64,000 nt of DNA from Laguncularia racemosa (taxonomy: Eukaryota > Streptophyta > Magnoliopsida > Myrtales > Combretaceae), in NCBI GenBank assembly GCA_037954665.1, contig JBBMOL010000057.1, forward strand, positions 3,472,001 through 3,536,000, read 5' to 3'. Within the stretch, counting starts at the first letter, position 1. Each line of letters opens with the position of its first letter. This document shows positions 33,288-47,339 of the stretch, in pieces. The translations under genes and the position numbers were made by a program. The notes under the pieces were generated by a model that saw only the letters and a program-made list of their open reading frames with translations, was not told where the DNA came from and did no database searches.

Positions 33288-34837
33288 GTGGCCCAAGTGC
33301 TAGTTTACTACTAACAACACATGTATCGAGAATAAGAGAAAACTTTTAATTTACTATATATTAAAAATATGTAAATACTAATAAAATTTTAATATATAAA
33401 ATATAAATAATAATTTTAAAAATACATATATTACTATTATTATCATCTATTTAAATATTACTAATATTTGTCCACTACTCATCTAAATTCATAGGTACTC
33501 ATATCATTATATCTTTTCTCTCAACGACAAAAGGTTTCTTCATTTAGCTTAATTGAAAGTCCAGTAATAAATGACTTAGTCTTGACTTTCATTGAATGGG
33601 GGACTGCGCAAATTGAGCTGTGTGGATGCAAGCAGGTGCCATCTTTTTGGCTAGATTCTGCTCCCCACCGCAACACCAAACAAGATCTCTTTGCCACGCT
33701 TTAATGCACAAACTTGTAAGTAACACTTATACATTATATATATGAGTCATGCATTCACACACAAGAATATTTTCTACCATGTTATTGAGAGCAGTGAAGT
33801 AAATGAATAAACATGTAATGAGCAGTTTGGGGACAGATTAAATTTATCAAAAAAAAAAAAAAAAAGGAGGGAAACGAAAAAGAAGAAGACACAAATTTCA
33901 AACAATGCATCTTCTGAGAAAAGATCTGGTTTATCATGTGGTGGTTGGAAGTTATGGCTATTCACTGCACATGTCAGTTGCAGTGAAGGAACTTAATCAT
34001 GCAAATAAATAAATAAATAAAAGATTGTGAACGAAATTCTTCGAGCTCTGTAGTCCATAATTCTACAACCAGTAGAAAAAAATGTCCTGTCTTATGTAAT
34101 ATATATTATAGTAAATCATGTTTACTCGTAAAACTTATTATCCGTCATCTTGAAAAGAAAATATCGTGGAAAATGTTTCTTGATCGTAGAATATGAGTGT
34201 AAATGATGATATATAACCAATGTGACCAAAATTAAGAGAGAGAAGAATGCTGCGGGAAAAGAGAGAAAATGGTGTTTGATAAGCCCTCTTGGCTTCTAGT
34301 AGATTGCAGGGCCAGTAAGCCAAGAAGCCAGTGACTAGTGAGAGTACGAAATTTTTGAAGTCCTGCAAATGAAAGCTACAGTCTAACAACAGAAATTGAT
34401 TACCGATCCAAATCAACTCCAAATATGAAAAGATGGACTACAGCTCTATGCTCATCGTCATCGATCTCCATTAAAAGATATATCATGATTGATGTCATAA
34501 AGTTATGTGAGTTTAGGAGCCAATAAAATTACAAATATCTAAAAAGGGTATTGCATTATTAAAAGAATATTACATTACTGTACGAGGAACATTCTGGACA
34601 TAAAACTCACCATTTTCGGGTGTTATATAATATATGTTATTTTATTTGTAATACATATGTAACTAAAATGTTATACTCCATATGCATGTCGTATATACTA
34701 CAATATACAATACGTAATATAGCTATCCTTTCCTTAAAACCGAGTACTATGATTATATTAATAAAACCACATACACATAGTATTTTCCAAGACTATGAAC
34801 ATTTCGGCAATCAGCAACAGGCATCCATATCTCCCTA

Positions 34838-35077
34838 GTTTAGCTCAGAAATCAACGCAAGCGTTGATAACAAGGATATCGATCGTAATTAAACATCATC
34901 AAGTTGTCGTTGGGTGGCCCCGCATGCAGGAAAATAAAGGGGGACATGAGACGGGTTAGATTAGCTGAAAAATCATATCCCAAGTTTAGCTGAAAAGTCA
35001 GCGCACGCGTTGCTAACAAGGATATCGATCCTCATTAAACATCAAGTTGTTGTTGGATGGCCCTGCATGCAGGAAAA
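34838..35077. repeat. Two tandem copies of a 90-bp block, 145 bp apart
   Basis: Blocks starting near 34838 and 34983 share AACAAGGATATCGATC, a GTTG(T/G)TTGG-type segment and GCATGCAGGAAAA. They differ at several bases and by a 3-base gap, so this is an older tandem duplication of about 145 bp. Confidence 0.85.
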
Positions 35078-36962
35078 AAAAAAAGGAGGGGGGGGTGGTT
35101 GTTAGATTTGTATTCAATTCCGATTCTTTGATTAATCATCTATGAAGAGAGCCGAAAATTCTGTTGATGAAAAAGTATCCGCTAGTCTCAGTTTGTTTTC
35201 TAAAATCTTAAGATCCATTTTCCATCAGTTTTTAATGAACCACCTGTACCAGCATCCCCTTGTTTGCAAAATGTATTGCACCACTGGTGTTTAACATTAT
35301 AATGCATCAAAATTCAATCAAATTCTTTATATTTTGAATATGTCATATGTAATAAGTGCTACTTGATGAACAAAATAATCATAAAAAAACTTAAATCACT
35401 CACTCAAAATATAAAGGAAAACTTAGCTATGAGGACATTTTTCTTAATTCGCTTAAATTTATTGAAAAATGGTTTGCGAATTGTTAGCAATGTGCGAGAG
35501 GTGAGGTAAATTAACGATTTAGTGCCAGTCTTAGTAGCTTTTCACTTGATTGGATGAGAATAGCCAGTTATGTAGAGTGAACTAATAGAGTTATTAGGCC
35601 CTTAATATGGTTAACTAATTCTCAACGTTCAACGAGTTACAGGTGTTGGATTATTAGCTAAGTTAGCTTATACTTTATTGGGATAAGTTAATAGCTTATA
35701 ACAAGTGAAATCCATTAGATTTCTTCCCAACGCATTTACCAAGCAAATTATCCATTTAAGTGAATCCATTAAAGAAAATCGTAGACGCCTTCTTTGTATG
35801 TTCCAAAGGCAACCAAGAGGAGAAGGTGAATTGTTTGTCTAATAAAATTAAATCTTAATTCAAAATAAATTTAGATTGCAAATGTATTATATAATTATTT
35901 ACTAAAGTTTTGTACGTCTATCTACTTTTGTAGTAAATAGATATATTTGGATATGCAAGTTTAATTTAAAATAAGACAAATAATTGAAAAATAAGTAATA
36001 GTAAAGAGAAAGAGAGAAATGAGCCCAAACATATGGTGGTTCAATCTTGTACCTACATCCTTTCTAGTACTACTACAACTCAACCATTAAGAGTTCACTA
36101 TAAACTTTGGTCAAGAGTATAAAAGGATTATGTGATAATGGAAAAAAAAAAAAGTCATCAAAGCTGAGTAGAAGCTATTGCTATTGTGAAACACAACCTT
36201 TCGTAAATTCTTGTAGCTCTCACTAGCTTAAACCCTAACATCCTTCACTCTCTTTGCATTAAACTTATGATAACTCACATAATTACAACAAATTAGCATC
36301 CTCAACACTCTATTGGAAAACACTAGATAATATTCTTAACCATTAGCTTATTGAAAGAGAATACAATAATCTCAAAAGTACAATTCTTAAAAATACTTCT
36401 TGCTAGTAATACTCTACCACATACATAACATGTATTTTCTTCAAGGCTTCGTAGTCTTCTATATATATATATAGTTAAGCTCTGCATCTTCATTTAGGAA
36501 TAAATTCTTGTGTCCAATGATAAAATAAAATTTTACAAGATAATCTTTTTTATTTTAACAACTAATTAAAATATAGAAATATAAGTTGGCAAAAGAATAA
36601 GTTTTGAATATATATTAAGAAAACACAGCTAGTAGATCTTCTTTCCATTTATATCAAATTTGTTTCCTTTGATCAGATTTATCAATGAAACTATTTCAAA
36701 AACTAATCTACTAAAGAATCGATAAGTTAGCTTCAAAAGACAAATTATTTATCAAAATTCTTTTGATAAAATAAAACTTCACATATAAAAAAAATCATTT
36801 TTGCTAACTTTGATATTTTTACAACTATATCAAAACATACTTATACAAACCTTCATCAACTCTATTACGATATTTTTATTGTTAAATTGACAAAGAATAT
36901 CCGTTTTAAGTCCTTGGCCTAATTTTATTACCCAAATATACCTCATGAGTAAGGGTCGGGTC

Positions 36963-37130
36963 TTGTAATCTGCTTTTGCTGGATTCTCCCACTAGCAATT
37001 CTACTAGATCTTGCAATCAAATTGAAAACTTATTGAGGATTGGATTTTGTAATCTGCTTTTGTCGGATTCTCCCACTAGCAACTTGATTAGATTGTGCAA
37101 TCAAATTGAAAATTTGTTAATATATACATA
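36963..37130. repeat. 84-bp tandem duplication
   Basis: Copies start at 36963 and 37047. Both hold TTGTAATCTGCTTTTG, GGATTCTCCCACTAGCAA and TGCAATCAAATTGAAAA. Confidence 0.88.
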
Positions 37131-37379
37131 CATACATATATATATATGCTTTATCAAAATCTGAGCTATCCATAATCTTTACATAATATTGCAAACTTTA
37201 CTCGAGTTGTTAGTGAAAGATTAAACGACTTGTTATCCATGTTTTAGACTTGATCAGTCATACAAGAGGATAAGAGTTTTATTTCAAGATTATCTCTAAA
37301 AACTTATGAAAATTAAAATTTTTCATTTAAAATGACAAGAAAACAATTTTTAATATATTTAAATTTATTTTAACAATTA

Positions 37380-38270
37380 GTGAAGGATAAGGTGAAAGAA
37401 TACATACCGCAGGCATCCACCTTTCCAAAATTTGAGCCACATGGACAACTCTGCATGGCACTATTACGAGGAGTATCGATGGCATAAAAAGCTATGGTTA
37501 TGAAGTGAAAAATACCAAGGGCACGTGGCACACACACGAGGAAAGTCATCTATAAAAATATAATATTGCCTTAAAGGTACTCCTACTACCAGCATGTCAT
37601 ATTTATATTTTTCGATGTTAAAACCGTGATTATGTATGCCCATAATAGATCTAACGTCTTTTTTCCTCATAATTAATTCCAAATCAGATTATGTTGTCTT
37701 CATTCTTTAGTAAACGGATTTAAAATGTGGCATCTTAGTCTTCATCGTATAAGATTCTATTTTAGATTGATCCATGGTCATATATAATATTAGCAATTCT
37801 AATTTATTTTCATCCGTCTCATAAATTTAATAATCCATGTCCAGATTTTCTTTTAGAAGTTTTTGTCAACGGATGTGCACCTTAGAATTGCTTGGCTATA
37901 TAATTTGAGATATCTACAATTACTTCCCACATATATTTTCTACTATATGTTTAGCTTTTTTGCTTTAGCACCGGTTTTATATAATTGTTTTCATTCATCG
38001 AGAAACATAATATTTTAAAATTCCTCCTATAGAAATGCCTTGCAACCTATAGTTTTTATTGGAAATTTTCTATCCAAATTGACATACGGCCTTTCATTAA
38101 GATTATGAAATGCGAGATTAAGTATATTTTCCACAAGAGAGAAGCCATCTCCACACCGTGTAATTAGAGCTATGGAGCAAGACAGGTTAGACATACGCAG
38201 CTCACGACTCTGTTCATGAAATATAGCAAAATCCAATGATGATGATGTCATCTCTAAATAGGGTTTGTTC
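37380..38270 (-). other. Unrecognised stretch with weak coding character
   Basis: Open frames at 38027-38251 and 37464-37682 on the minus strand are GC-richer than their surroundings. The reading near 37400-37450 ends at a good donor (GCG/GTATGT). The peptides fit no family I know with confidence; YYIFIDDF faintly recalls a Copia integrase. It may be an old retroelement or a decayed exon. No function is assigned. Confidence 0.25.
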
Positions 38271-38279
38271 GTAGAAATT

Positions 38280-41162
38280 TTTATATGTTGCGTGTATACT
38301 CATGACACGATAACTATTTTATCTGTCAGAATATATGAGATTCTATTTATTTATTTATTTATATTTATATATAACATTTAAAAAATAAATAAGAAAATAT
38401 AAATAATTATTTTAAAATACGAACAACCTTTAATATTGCAAAAAATTGATATCCCTATCAAATATTAAGTTTGGGAGAACCAAATTTACTTTTTAATCCC
38501 TTAAGTAAGATTCATGAAATTTTTCAATTTGATTTTTAACAATTAAGTATAACTTAATCCTCTTATCTCACAAGTTATGTCACACAAATTTGACCCTAAA
38601 ACTAAACCCATCTTGTAAGATTTTAAATAAGATAAAAACTCTTCACACATATCTTAGCCCATCTCAAACTTTTGAGTGTCTTGCAAGAAAAACTACCGAA
38701 AAGTAAGCAAACCATAGTTGACATTCCTCTTTCATAATATGCAACACACAAATACAACCAAGTTATCAATCATTAAATTAATGCATGAAATCAAGCATAT
38801 AAATACAATAGCATTTACAGTCAACCGAAAATTATATACGATCAAGAGTGCAATTTCCCCTCCTTGACCTTAGGTTGGAAAGTCCTAACCATTCACATTC
38901 ACATAAAAAAAATCCCACTTCAATCCCAAGTGCTACTATCCCCAAGTTATCTTTTAAAAAACAAACATATCACTTAGGTTCTAATGTGCAAACACAAAAA
39001 ATAAAGAGATATAGTTGTGTAGAGCCCATTCAATCTACCACACCCCTAAACTATGAATCCTTGCACTAAACTCCAATCAAAGGATAGTGTTTCCTTATAC
39101 GACTTAGTTTTTAAAAGTCGGAGCAACATAACATCATAAAATGTAAACCATCCTATGGCTTCTATGTACCATCACATAGTGTTGACAACCTTTAAATATG
39201 CAAATCTATACCATGGATGTCTAATTGATTACATTACTAAATATAATTAATAAATTTATTTATTTAGGTGACCACCCATATTTGCAAACAATCGCAATCC
39301 TTATACATATCTATATGGAGCATACAATTTACTCACATTGGCATGTCATCACTTAAGATTAAGTTGCTTTACTTAGTCAAGGCAAATCAAACAAACACGA
39401 GCATAATCCCATATCCTTAAGCATTGTCCAACTTTTATTATTATTGACATACAAAACTAGGTATACTAAGTTACATGCACGGACAAGTATAATAATCATA
39501 AGAGTAACTCACCTATCCACTGACTCAGTTATAGAAATCTTCATATAATATTTGATAGGGGAAATATCAAAGTACATGTTATCTGGGTATATAATAAGTA
39601 ATTAAGTATCTAACATTGTAACTAAAATAAGCTAAACTAATTGACTAAATTTACTCACTTTCCCCACTTTAAACACAATATAACTTTTTTCGTTTAGACT
39701 TTGTTTCAAGGAATAAATATTTATTTTCAATGTTGGGGTGTCTAGATTTATTTAAGAATGTTAATGAAATAAAATTTTAAAGTTTTTTTATTATTTGACT
39801 AGACCAAGTTACATGGAAAATAATAGGATTTATTGGTTATATTAATGTTTTTCTATTGTCTTTAAGTAGTTAATTAAGTTAGTTAAATTATAAGTTAAAC
39901 TTAGTTTGTTATAATTTGAGTTTACACTAAGGGACATCGGCCCTTTATTTTATTTCTAGGGTTCATTTTCTAGATTCCAGTTGTTTATATTTTGCCCAAA
40001 TTTATTGTAACTTTATGGTCCTCTTTCTTTAATCTATATAAATTGTTTCTTATCCATTTTGCCTACTGTACTTTTATTTAGGGTCTAACAATCATATTCT
40101 AGATTATTTTTATTTTACAAGTTTGGGCCTTAGAATCCTATGAGTCTTATTATTAATATATAATAGATACAAACCTATAAAAATATATGCAATAAAATTC
40201 ATACATTTTGGTTATTCACTGTTTATGGTCGTAATTTCTTCTTAAACTTTCATATTTAACTACTCTATTTTGTTAGTATCGTTAGGTATTAATAGAATTT
40301 AAAACGGTGGCCATACTCTTACTCACGGCCTTTGGAATGTACATGTATACACTTTTCTTTTTCCTTTTTTTTCATTATTTCGTTTCAATTATTTTGCAAT
40401 ACTAAAAATGAGTTTTGGTTCAACAACACAGCCAAACAAGAAAGAAAGAAAATTCAAGTTACACATTTGGGATTGCTTGGAACATGCACTCGAAAATTAT
40501 TGCCATTACTACTTCCTGCTGTAATTTATTACATATAATTTTTATAAGTTTCAACTTATTAACAAAGTCGATGAAAAAAATAAAATTTCCAACTCAAGTT
40601 GGTTTGGAAGTTAAAAAGAAAAGAAAATTTTGTCATCATAATATATAATATGTTGACAGTATATACAACATCAATCAATGTCTATGGTTTTGGAATTTAT
40701 ATATATGCAATGACAATCTTATTATATTTTATTACTTTGATTAGTTTTGATTTAGTATCCTTAACCAACACGAGCAATACATGCAAAAATTTAACCTTTT
40801 AACCTATATGCCTCCAACTATTTCAGTCCAAACATATCCACATGTATATATTTCCTTATAGTTTCACTTTATTACTTTAATAGATTCAATTTCAATAATG
40901 GACACTAATTTACATGGAATCAAATTGCACGTGTAAACATGCTTGAAGTTCTCGGCTTATATATGTTTCTTCACGAATTTATTTATAGTAATTCCATAAT
41001 TTGATTTGTCAATAGTTTGTGCACTTAACAAAATAAAAATTACATTTAACCCTTGTGTTTGTATACATGTATACTAAAAATACAAGGCCTATGCTAAAAA
41101 TTTAATTGTATTGAAACAACATCGACTGCTTGATTAAAATGTATGGAGGTTATGAAACATAC
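38280..41162. other. Anonymous AT-rich DNA
   Basis: No gene, LTR or inverted-repeat element recognised. Many A/T runs; the short frames present are uninformative. Confidence 0.5.
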
Positions 41163-41250
41163 CTGTTGATGAATCAAATTTTTGGGTAGTGGTGGTAGGA
41201 TTTGTGCTCTCTACATCAATTGCTTTTAATGAGGCTTTAAAGGGGAGCAT
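41163..41250 (-). CDS. Candidate first coding exon of an unknown gene
   Basis: On the minus strand an ATG at 41250 opens a 29-codon frame (MLPFKASLKAIDVESTNPTT and on) that ends at a strong donor, CAG/GTATGT, at 41163/41162. Upstream, 41255-41340 is a CT-rich stretch like a plant leader. No later exon was found to the left. The peptide is too short to assign, so this may be chance. Confidence 0.25.
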
Positions 41251-41340
41251 GGGGAAAGAGGAGTCGACAGTAAGAGACGGGAGGGAGAGTAGAGTGGGGC
41301 TGTGTGTGTGTCCTTCAAATCTCCCCTGCTTGGAAGAAAA

Positions 41341-42640
41341 TGGGAACTCAAAAGGATAATTAATTCAATTAAGTAATGAGTAGGCTAGGTTTTAATTAGG
41401 CTCAATGCATTTAATGATGACGTTGGAATAGAAGTGACAGGGTTCTTATCCAAAAATTAAATGCATTTGCAGCATTCAATCCTTGATTGGCGTTTAGCAA
41501 ACCTTTTCTTTCCGAGTTTGGCATTTTGGGCTGAACTGAGGGCTTCTATTTCGTTCGGGTTGCATTTGATTCGAGTTTAACCTTGGACTTCGGCTTCGTT
41601 CATTACATTTGCCGTTTTGAAAAAAAAAATTGTGACATTTGCTCAAACAAGTTATTAGCAAATGCATTGACAAGTGAAGGGACTGGATGGAAATTTCCTT
41701 CCTTAACTTTGAAGTGTTGGGTTAGAATTCTAGGACGAACAATGTTTTCAGCTTTATTGTTATTATTTTATGGAAAATAATTATATTCTATTATTAGGCA
41801 TCATTATTATAATATCGTTAAGAATTATTTATTTTATATTTATAGTTATTAAATATTATTATGGCGGATTTTAATTCTTTCGTTATAATTATAAATGTTG
41901 ACTATTATTATTGATGTTGTTGTTTATTATTGTTATAACTTAATGTTATTATTTTTGTTGTTATTGTTGTTATGGAATTCAATCTTAGTCATAGAGGTTT
42001 GTACCTAGTAATGTATATATAAAATAATTTAGAGATCTTGTTAATATAATCTTACATATGGGAATATGATTATTTCATATTTATATAAACATTTTACTCT
42101 TTTACGGAACTCATTTGCCAATTTTAAATCAGAGACTCACATTTATGTTTTTAGCTAAAGATAATTTTATTTTATTTTTACATTGAGATAAAAACATTTT
42201 ATTCTTATTATACAAGTTTTTATATTCAAATATTTTATAGAAAATCCTTCTTTATATATATATATAATTAATTATGTAAGGTTAACTAAATGAATCGTTG
42301 AAATTTTTGTAATTATTAACTAACAATTTTTGTTTTGATGGTATTATTATTTCATTATTTACTCTAAAGTCCATTAAGGAAAAGTTGAATATATTTAAGG
42401 TTTATAGAAATTATTAACATACAATTTTATAGTCATAATTATTTAATTATATTTTTATTCAAATGTCCCTTTTTGAAATTTTAATTTAATAAAGGTTTTC
42501 AAAAATATTAAACGCATCAATATACGCATATAGAATTTGATTTATATATATATATATATATTTTTACTCCTACTCTACTAAATTCCTAGTTTGAGCAAAT
42601 CTAGTAAACATCAATATCGATAGCCTTATTAAATGGATAG
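41341..42640. other. Anonymous AT-rich DNA
   Basis: No recognisable coding region. A TTA/TTG trinucleotide-rich segment lies at about 41800-41980. A 65-codon frame at 41583-41780 has no known motif. Confidence 0.5.
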
Positions 42641-42839
42641 GACAAATTTATGGGTTTCACAGATGAAGCGGACGTCGGATACAACAGTGGATTCCTCCTC
42701 CTCAATGAAACACCGATTGAGATGGACCACTTGATGGGAAGCACGGATGAGCTGGCATGCCACGCGTGCCGTTTGTGGAGACCCTACAGTGTCATTAGTC
42801 CATGCAACAGCACAGTCTCTCGACAGCCAAAACAGTAAA

Positions 42840-43080
42840 ATGACAGAGGCTCTACCAGCCTACAAGGATTGCATATTGCTGCTTCTAGGGGATCTAAAAT
42901 GAAATCGTCATGGAAGTCGACTGTATTTGTAAGAGTCCTTGACATGATTTTTTCAAGGTTAAAAAGAGTCTTGGTGCTGTCATGGGATTTTGAAGGATAT
43001 TTATGTAGCCAAGAGCCATTTTGATGATTATCAATTCTCCTTGGTTAGGCATGAAGCTATGTATGTGCAAATTGGCTTGC
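42840..43080 (+). pseudogene. Possible LINE RNase H-like C-terminal fragment
   Basis: One reading ends ...SHFDDYQFSLVRHEA. This resembles the end of the RNase H-like domain at the C-terminus of plant LINE polyproteins (usual pattern f.hVrReaN). Stops interrupt it. It lies just left of the large MULE. The assignment rests on a short match. Confidence 0.3.
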
Positions 43081-43479
43081 CACTCAAATAATTAGGAAAG
43101 ATTTGTTATCAATAGTATCTCGCTTTCATTCCTTTTATTTAATGGGTAGTATTTTAAAAAAAAATCTTAAATATTATATCTAAAATAATTATTCTTAAAA
43201 TAGATTTCGAAGATGTTGACATAGTTTGCGATTTTAGTATACAAAAAATAAATAAATAAAACCAAAAAGCACAGACTCGATCCGCACCTTTAGTATAATT
43301 GTACTGTAAGCATAAACTCGGTTTGCACTTTCAGTTTTACCACACCAAGTAATCTCACTGTCTAGTTTTTTTTTTTTTTACTTTAACATTTATCGTCAAT
43401 GTAAAAAGCAACTCATGAGACAACAATATAGAAAATAAAAAATATAAATATAAATTATAATCTTCTTGTCAATCAATTT

Positions 43480-44327
43480 GTAAATCTCGTTAAGGGCAAT
43501 CTTGATGTGAAAGTAGCTAAGCTGGCTTCTGTTGTTGAATAAGAATTTGGCTATAAGATCAATAAGAGACGAGTTTGGGATGGGAAGAAATGGGCTATTA
43601 AGCATGTGTACGAGAACTAGAAGAAGTCTTACAATGAACTGCCTAAACTTTTGAATGTGATAAAAAATACAAATCCTAAAACATGAATCAATTGAGGGTA
43701 GAGTAGATCAACTACCCCAATGTATCTACTCTAAAGTGGGTACTTTAGGCATTTGAACCGTGCATTGCAGCGTGGATATTCCTTAGACTAGTTGTTACCA
43801 TTGACGCAACTTTTCTGTATAAGAAGTACACTCACAAGTTACGAGTTACTTGTGGCATTGATGGCAACAACTGTATACTTCTGCTAGCATTCGCTCTGAT
43901 TGATTAGGAAGTGGCTAAAACATGGGGCTGGTTTTTGAGGAAATTGAAAGAATATGTTATCGACGACCGTATAAGTCATGAAACCATTTACCTCATATCA
44001 AATAAACATGTGAGCATCAAGTTGGCAATTGAAGAAGAAGCCAATGGATGGCACCCTCCATTTGCGATGTGGTGGTTCTATCTACGACACCTTGCAAGCA
44101 AGTTCAACTCGGTACATAAAAACATGCAATGCAAGAGGTTAGTCTTATACACCAAGTTGCAAGCACAATCTCGCAAGTTAAACTATATGATGGAGCATGT
44201 GAGGGATGATTAAGCCTGATGCGTTGGACTAATTTGATGATGTGTCATTAGATATGTGGATGTTGACTCATGATGGTTGCTTCCGATTTAAGTATACGAC
44301 CTCCAACATTGTGAAAAACTACAATTT
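43480..44327 (+). pseudogene. MULE transposase, N-proximal half
   Basis: The reading covers GYKINKRRVWDGKKWAIKHV, a linker, then the catalytic MULE domain with TIDATFLYKKYTHKLRV (first catalytic Asp) and LLLAFALID, WGWFLRKLKEYV, ISNKHVSIK and LRHLASKFN. These match the DDE domain of plant MuDR-type transposases. Stops and frameshifts are present. The MuDR N-terminal region is missing: only about 340 bp separates it from the left inverted repeat. It ends at TSNIV..NYNF, where the Gypsy element inserted, and resumes at 53391. Confidence 0.88.
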
Positions 44328-45658
44328 TGATTATCGCTCAAATCTAACCAATCGATTAAGTTTTAAATTTATAACCAATAAAATATACTATCGAGCTAAG
44401 CAATGTACCTATCAATTATAGTATAGATTTAATAGGTATCATCCTCTAGGATCTAAAAAACAAGTACTAGTATTACATTTCTCTACTATCTAGTCTAATT
44501 TATGATGTGAAAATTATGTATTAAATTAACAACTAACAAATCCTAATAACCCTAGAATTGAATGATATTATCTTAAAAATGTATTCAATCACAAAATATA
44601 CCCCTCATCTTGTTCCACCCTAACCCTTAAATTCTCAAAATAAGATATCGATTAACGAATCAATTTACATTTTGCACTATAGGAATTCTTAAGTAAAATC
44701 AATTACTCCCTCGAGTTAATCAATTCATAATCATGCTTAAGATAATGGAGACCTCTCCCTCACTACCGTTATACAAAATCTCATTAAGATCATAATTCCA
44801 ATAAATTGCAAAAAATCAATATTTTCCTACCTCTAGGTAAAACATGTAATCTTTATTAATGAAGATCTAATTTACTAGACGAAACCTCTTTCAATCTAAT
44901 AAAAATCAAACATGTAATCAATTTGCGTACATAAATCAATCACAAGAACAATGGAAACACATAAATAGATGCAAAGATATAAATAATTCATTAATCAATC
45001 AATGGTTCAGCACATGAGTTACGGTTTTACAAGATGAAAGATATAAAGAATTACTCATCCATGAAGTTTTCAATAAAAACAAAGAATCTAGAGAAATAGA
45101 GTTGATTCATGTTAAAAAGAATAATCCCTTGTTATTTTCTGATCTCCAATGATGCTCTAACAATTCTCCTCTTGAAGTTTGTAATAAAGCTCCCCTAAGG
45201 TTTCCAAAATGAAACCAGAAGGAAAGAAGTCTTTTTAAAATAAAACAAAGCGTCTATTTATAGTTTTTACGAAAATAGGGTTCATCATGAGCGTCAGCAC
45301 GACCATGCTTGAGGTCATGCTGACTTCAAAACACGTTATTTTTCACTACCCAGTTCAGCATGGCCTCCAGCATAGCTGTGCTGGGGGCAAGGCTGAAAAA
45401 AATTAGCTACTGGTCATTTTTTCATCTAGTATCGGTGTCTGCATGGGTTGTGTTGAATTGAAAATCAATTTTCTTCATTTTTTTGCCAAATTTCACCTCA
45501 CATTTGCTCATATCATCCTTAAACCTTTCTTTTGTCTTCATTAATGCATGAAATTAAAATTTAATCATATAAGTATCCTTTTCTTCACAAATTATATGAA
45601 ATTCATATAAAATTATAACTAATAAGCATTAAAATTAAGGGTCTTCTGACACTTATCA
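44328..45658 (-). repeat. Athila/Tat-like 3' LTR
   Basis: It pairs with 52053-53385. On the minus strand, TATAAATA (45255-45262) lies about 30 bp downstream of a dyad cluster (45293-45400) containing GTCAGCACG...CGTGCTG-like half-sites. Confidence 0.92.
45293..45400 (-). repeat. Dyad cluster upstream of the TATA box
   Basis: Inverted half-sites such as GTCAGCACG with CATGCTGAC, and CCAGCATAG with CTGTGCTGG, fall in about 110 bp. The same cluster is at about 53008-53110 in the other LTR. Confidence 0.75.
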
Positions 45659-46980
45659 AATATCCCTACACTTAACCATTTGCTTGTCCTCAAGCAAACG
45701 AAATAAGGACAAAATATATTTCCTCTCATCAATTGTACTCATGGTTAGACTTTAAATCACAAGTAGCATCCTCTAGTTAATTCAATTTTAGTGATTCATT
45801 AGTGCCTACCACTCAAACCTACTATGAATGTACGTATACCTGGCATACGAAAATTGGAGTTTACAGATTAATCCAAGTAAGTTAAACTATTACCCTTATT
45901 ATTTAAGAAATGCTTCCCAAGTTACGAAGAAAGTCAAACAAAGCAAAAGTGGCTTGGTCATATCTCACCACTTACTAGAGAATATATAAATTGTCCAACT
46001 ACCTCTTCTAAGCACAGCAATCTCAAATGAAAGTATATGGCATCCATCCTTCCCCTAAATTTTCTTCCTTTTTTTGTTAAACCTCTTTTTTTTTTCAGTT
46101 ATTTAAGATCTTGCAACCTACGTAATGATTGTTCAGCCGATAATCTCGGGCTCGTCACCCAATTTAGCAAACGTTATTCCCTCAATTGAAGGCGTCCCTA
46201 CGGACTTAATTATTTAAGTTACAAGATCCACTTAACTTTGACCTTTTGTATCCCATCTTGTTATTATAATATCATCAATCGACTGATCCTAGGCTAGATG
46301 ACCTTAGGTGACCGGGTTTTAAAGGGACCCCATCGAACCTCTATTATCTTAACCTTAGGGATTCATAAAGATACTCTTAACTTGGAGAACTTAAGTCATT
46401 GGAGTAGTGGCTTATTACTTTTTTAATTGAGTGACTAGTCAGCAGCAGAGTCAGACTTCGCTCTTCTGAGGGACCAAAGCTCGCCCATACTAACTAACCT
46501 TTTCTCATTATCGCTCAATTAACACATTAATTAATTAATTTTCAAGATATTACTTAAGAGGAATCACCAAGTGATAGATTTCATATGTACCTTTCACAAA
46601 ACGTTAGAAGAGCTCTTAAAGTTTTTGAAAAGTAAATATATTAACTAATTAACTTAAAAATACAACCATTTGACTTTGAATTAAGGACTTCTATCTATTT
46701 CACAACTCAAGAATCAATAATTAAGTAGCAAATAAGATTACCCCACTTAGATTTCATCCTAAAATTCCAACTAATTATACAAAGTCCAACAATAGGTGAG
46801 TAAAGGGCACAGAATCACTAACTTTTATTAGCACAATTTTAAGGATCTCGCCCTTTTAATAATTAAAAATCAACATTCAAAATCAATTGCAAATTTGTAA
46901 ATGGGGAAAATTTATTAACACAATGCATAAATGACACAAGTAAAGCAAGACCCAAATTTCTCTTCTTCTTTTTTCATTTC
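45659..46980 (-). other. Athila/Tat-like element 3' untranslated region
   Basis: No coding content. Next to the LTR, on the minus strand, is GAGGACAAGCAAATGG and AGTGTAGGGATATT. The latter serves as the polypurine tract region of this lineage. The rest resembles the long 3' non-coding region usual in Athila/Tat elements. Confidence 0.6.
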
Positions 46981-46984
46981 CCTA

Positions 46985-47040
46985 TACCCTTTCCCCACAC
47001 TTATTCAAGACATTGTCCCCAATGTCTTCCCAAATCAAGC
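46985..47040 (-). other. Second, internal polypurine-like motif
   Basis: On the minus strand GGGGACAATGTC is followed by AATAAGTGTGGGGAAAGGG. This is the same kind of motif that normally sits just before the 3' LTR in Athila/Tat elements, yet here it lies about 1.3 kb inside. Confidence 0.5.
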
Positions 47041-47339
47041 ACACGAAAGGGAAAAGGAAAAAAAAAACAAAAGCAAAAGAAAAAATGAAAGAAAAAGGAC
47101 ACTAAGAACTTCCTCGTTTTATATGTAGATGGTTGCATGTAGAGTTCAAGGTCGGGTATAAAGCAAATCAATAATGGTGTGTCATCATTGGAGCTGGGAA
47201 CCCAAGGTTTGTGTTGCATCATCCTAAAAAAATAATAAAGAGATTAAAGGTAAAAAGAAAAGTTAGACTATCCTAGTTTAAATAACCGGTGAAGTCACCC
47301 AACAAATTTAGAAGACAGTTTAGAGAGTGAGGGAAGAGA

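Larger units (their letters stand above)
33293..37380. other. Anonymous AT-rich DNA
   Basis: No gene recognised. Short A-runs and simple repeats occur, and two tandem duplications are listed separately. Frames of up to about 95 codons lack recognisable motifs. Confidence 0.55.

Noticed and set aside
37464..37682. YYIFIDDF peptide resembling a Copia integrase core
   Set aside because: The match is only a few residues and the expected flanking integrase motifs are absent, so no element was called.
42650..42838. 62-codon plus-strand frame with several Cys and His residues
   Set aside because: No family pattern; the Cys spacing does not form a known zinc-binding motif.
46931..47128. Lysine-rich 65-codon frame
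   Set aside because: It is the complement of low-complexity pyrimidine runs in the Athila-like 3' region; no gene is supported.
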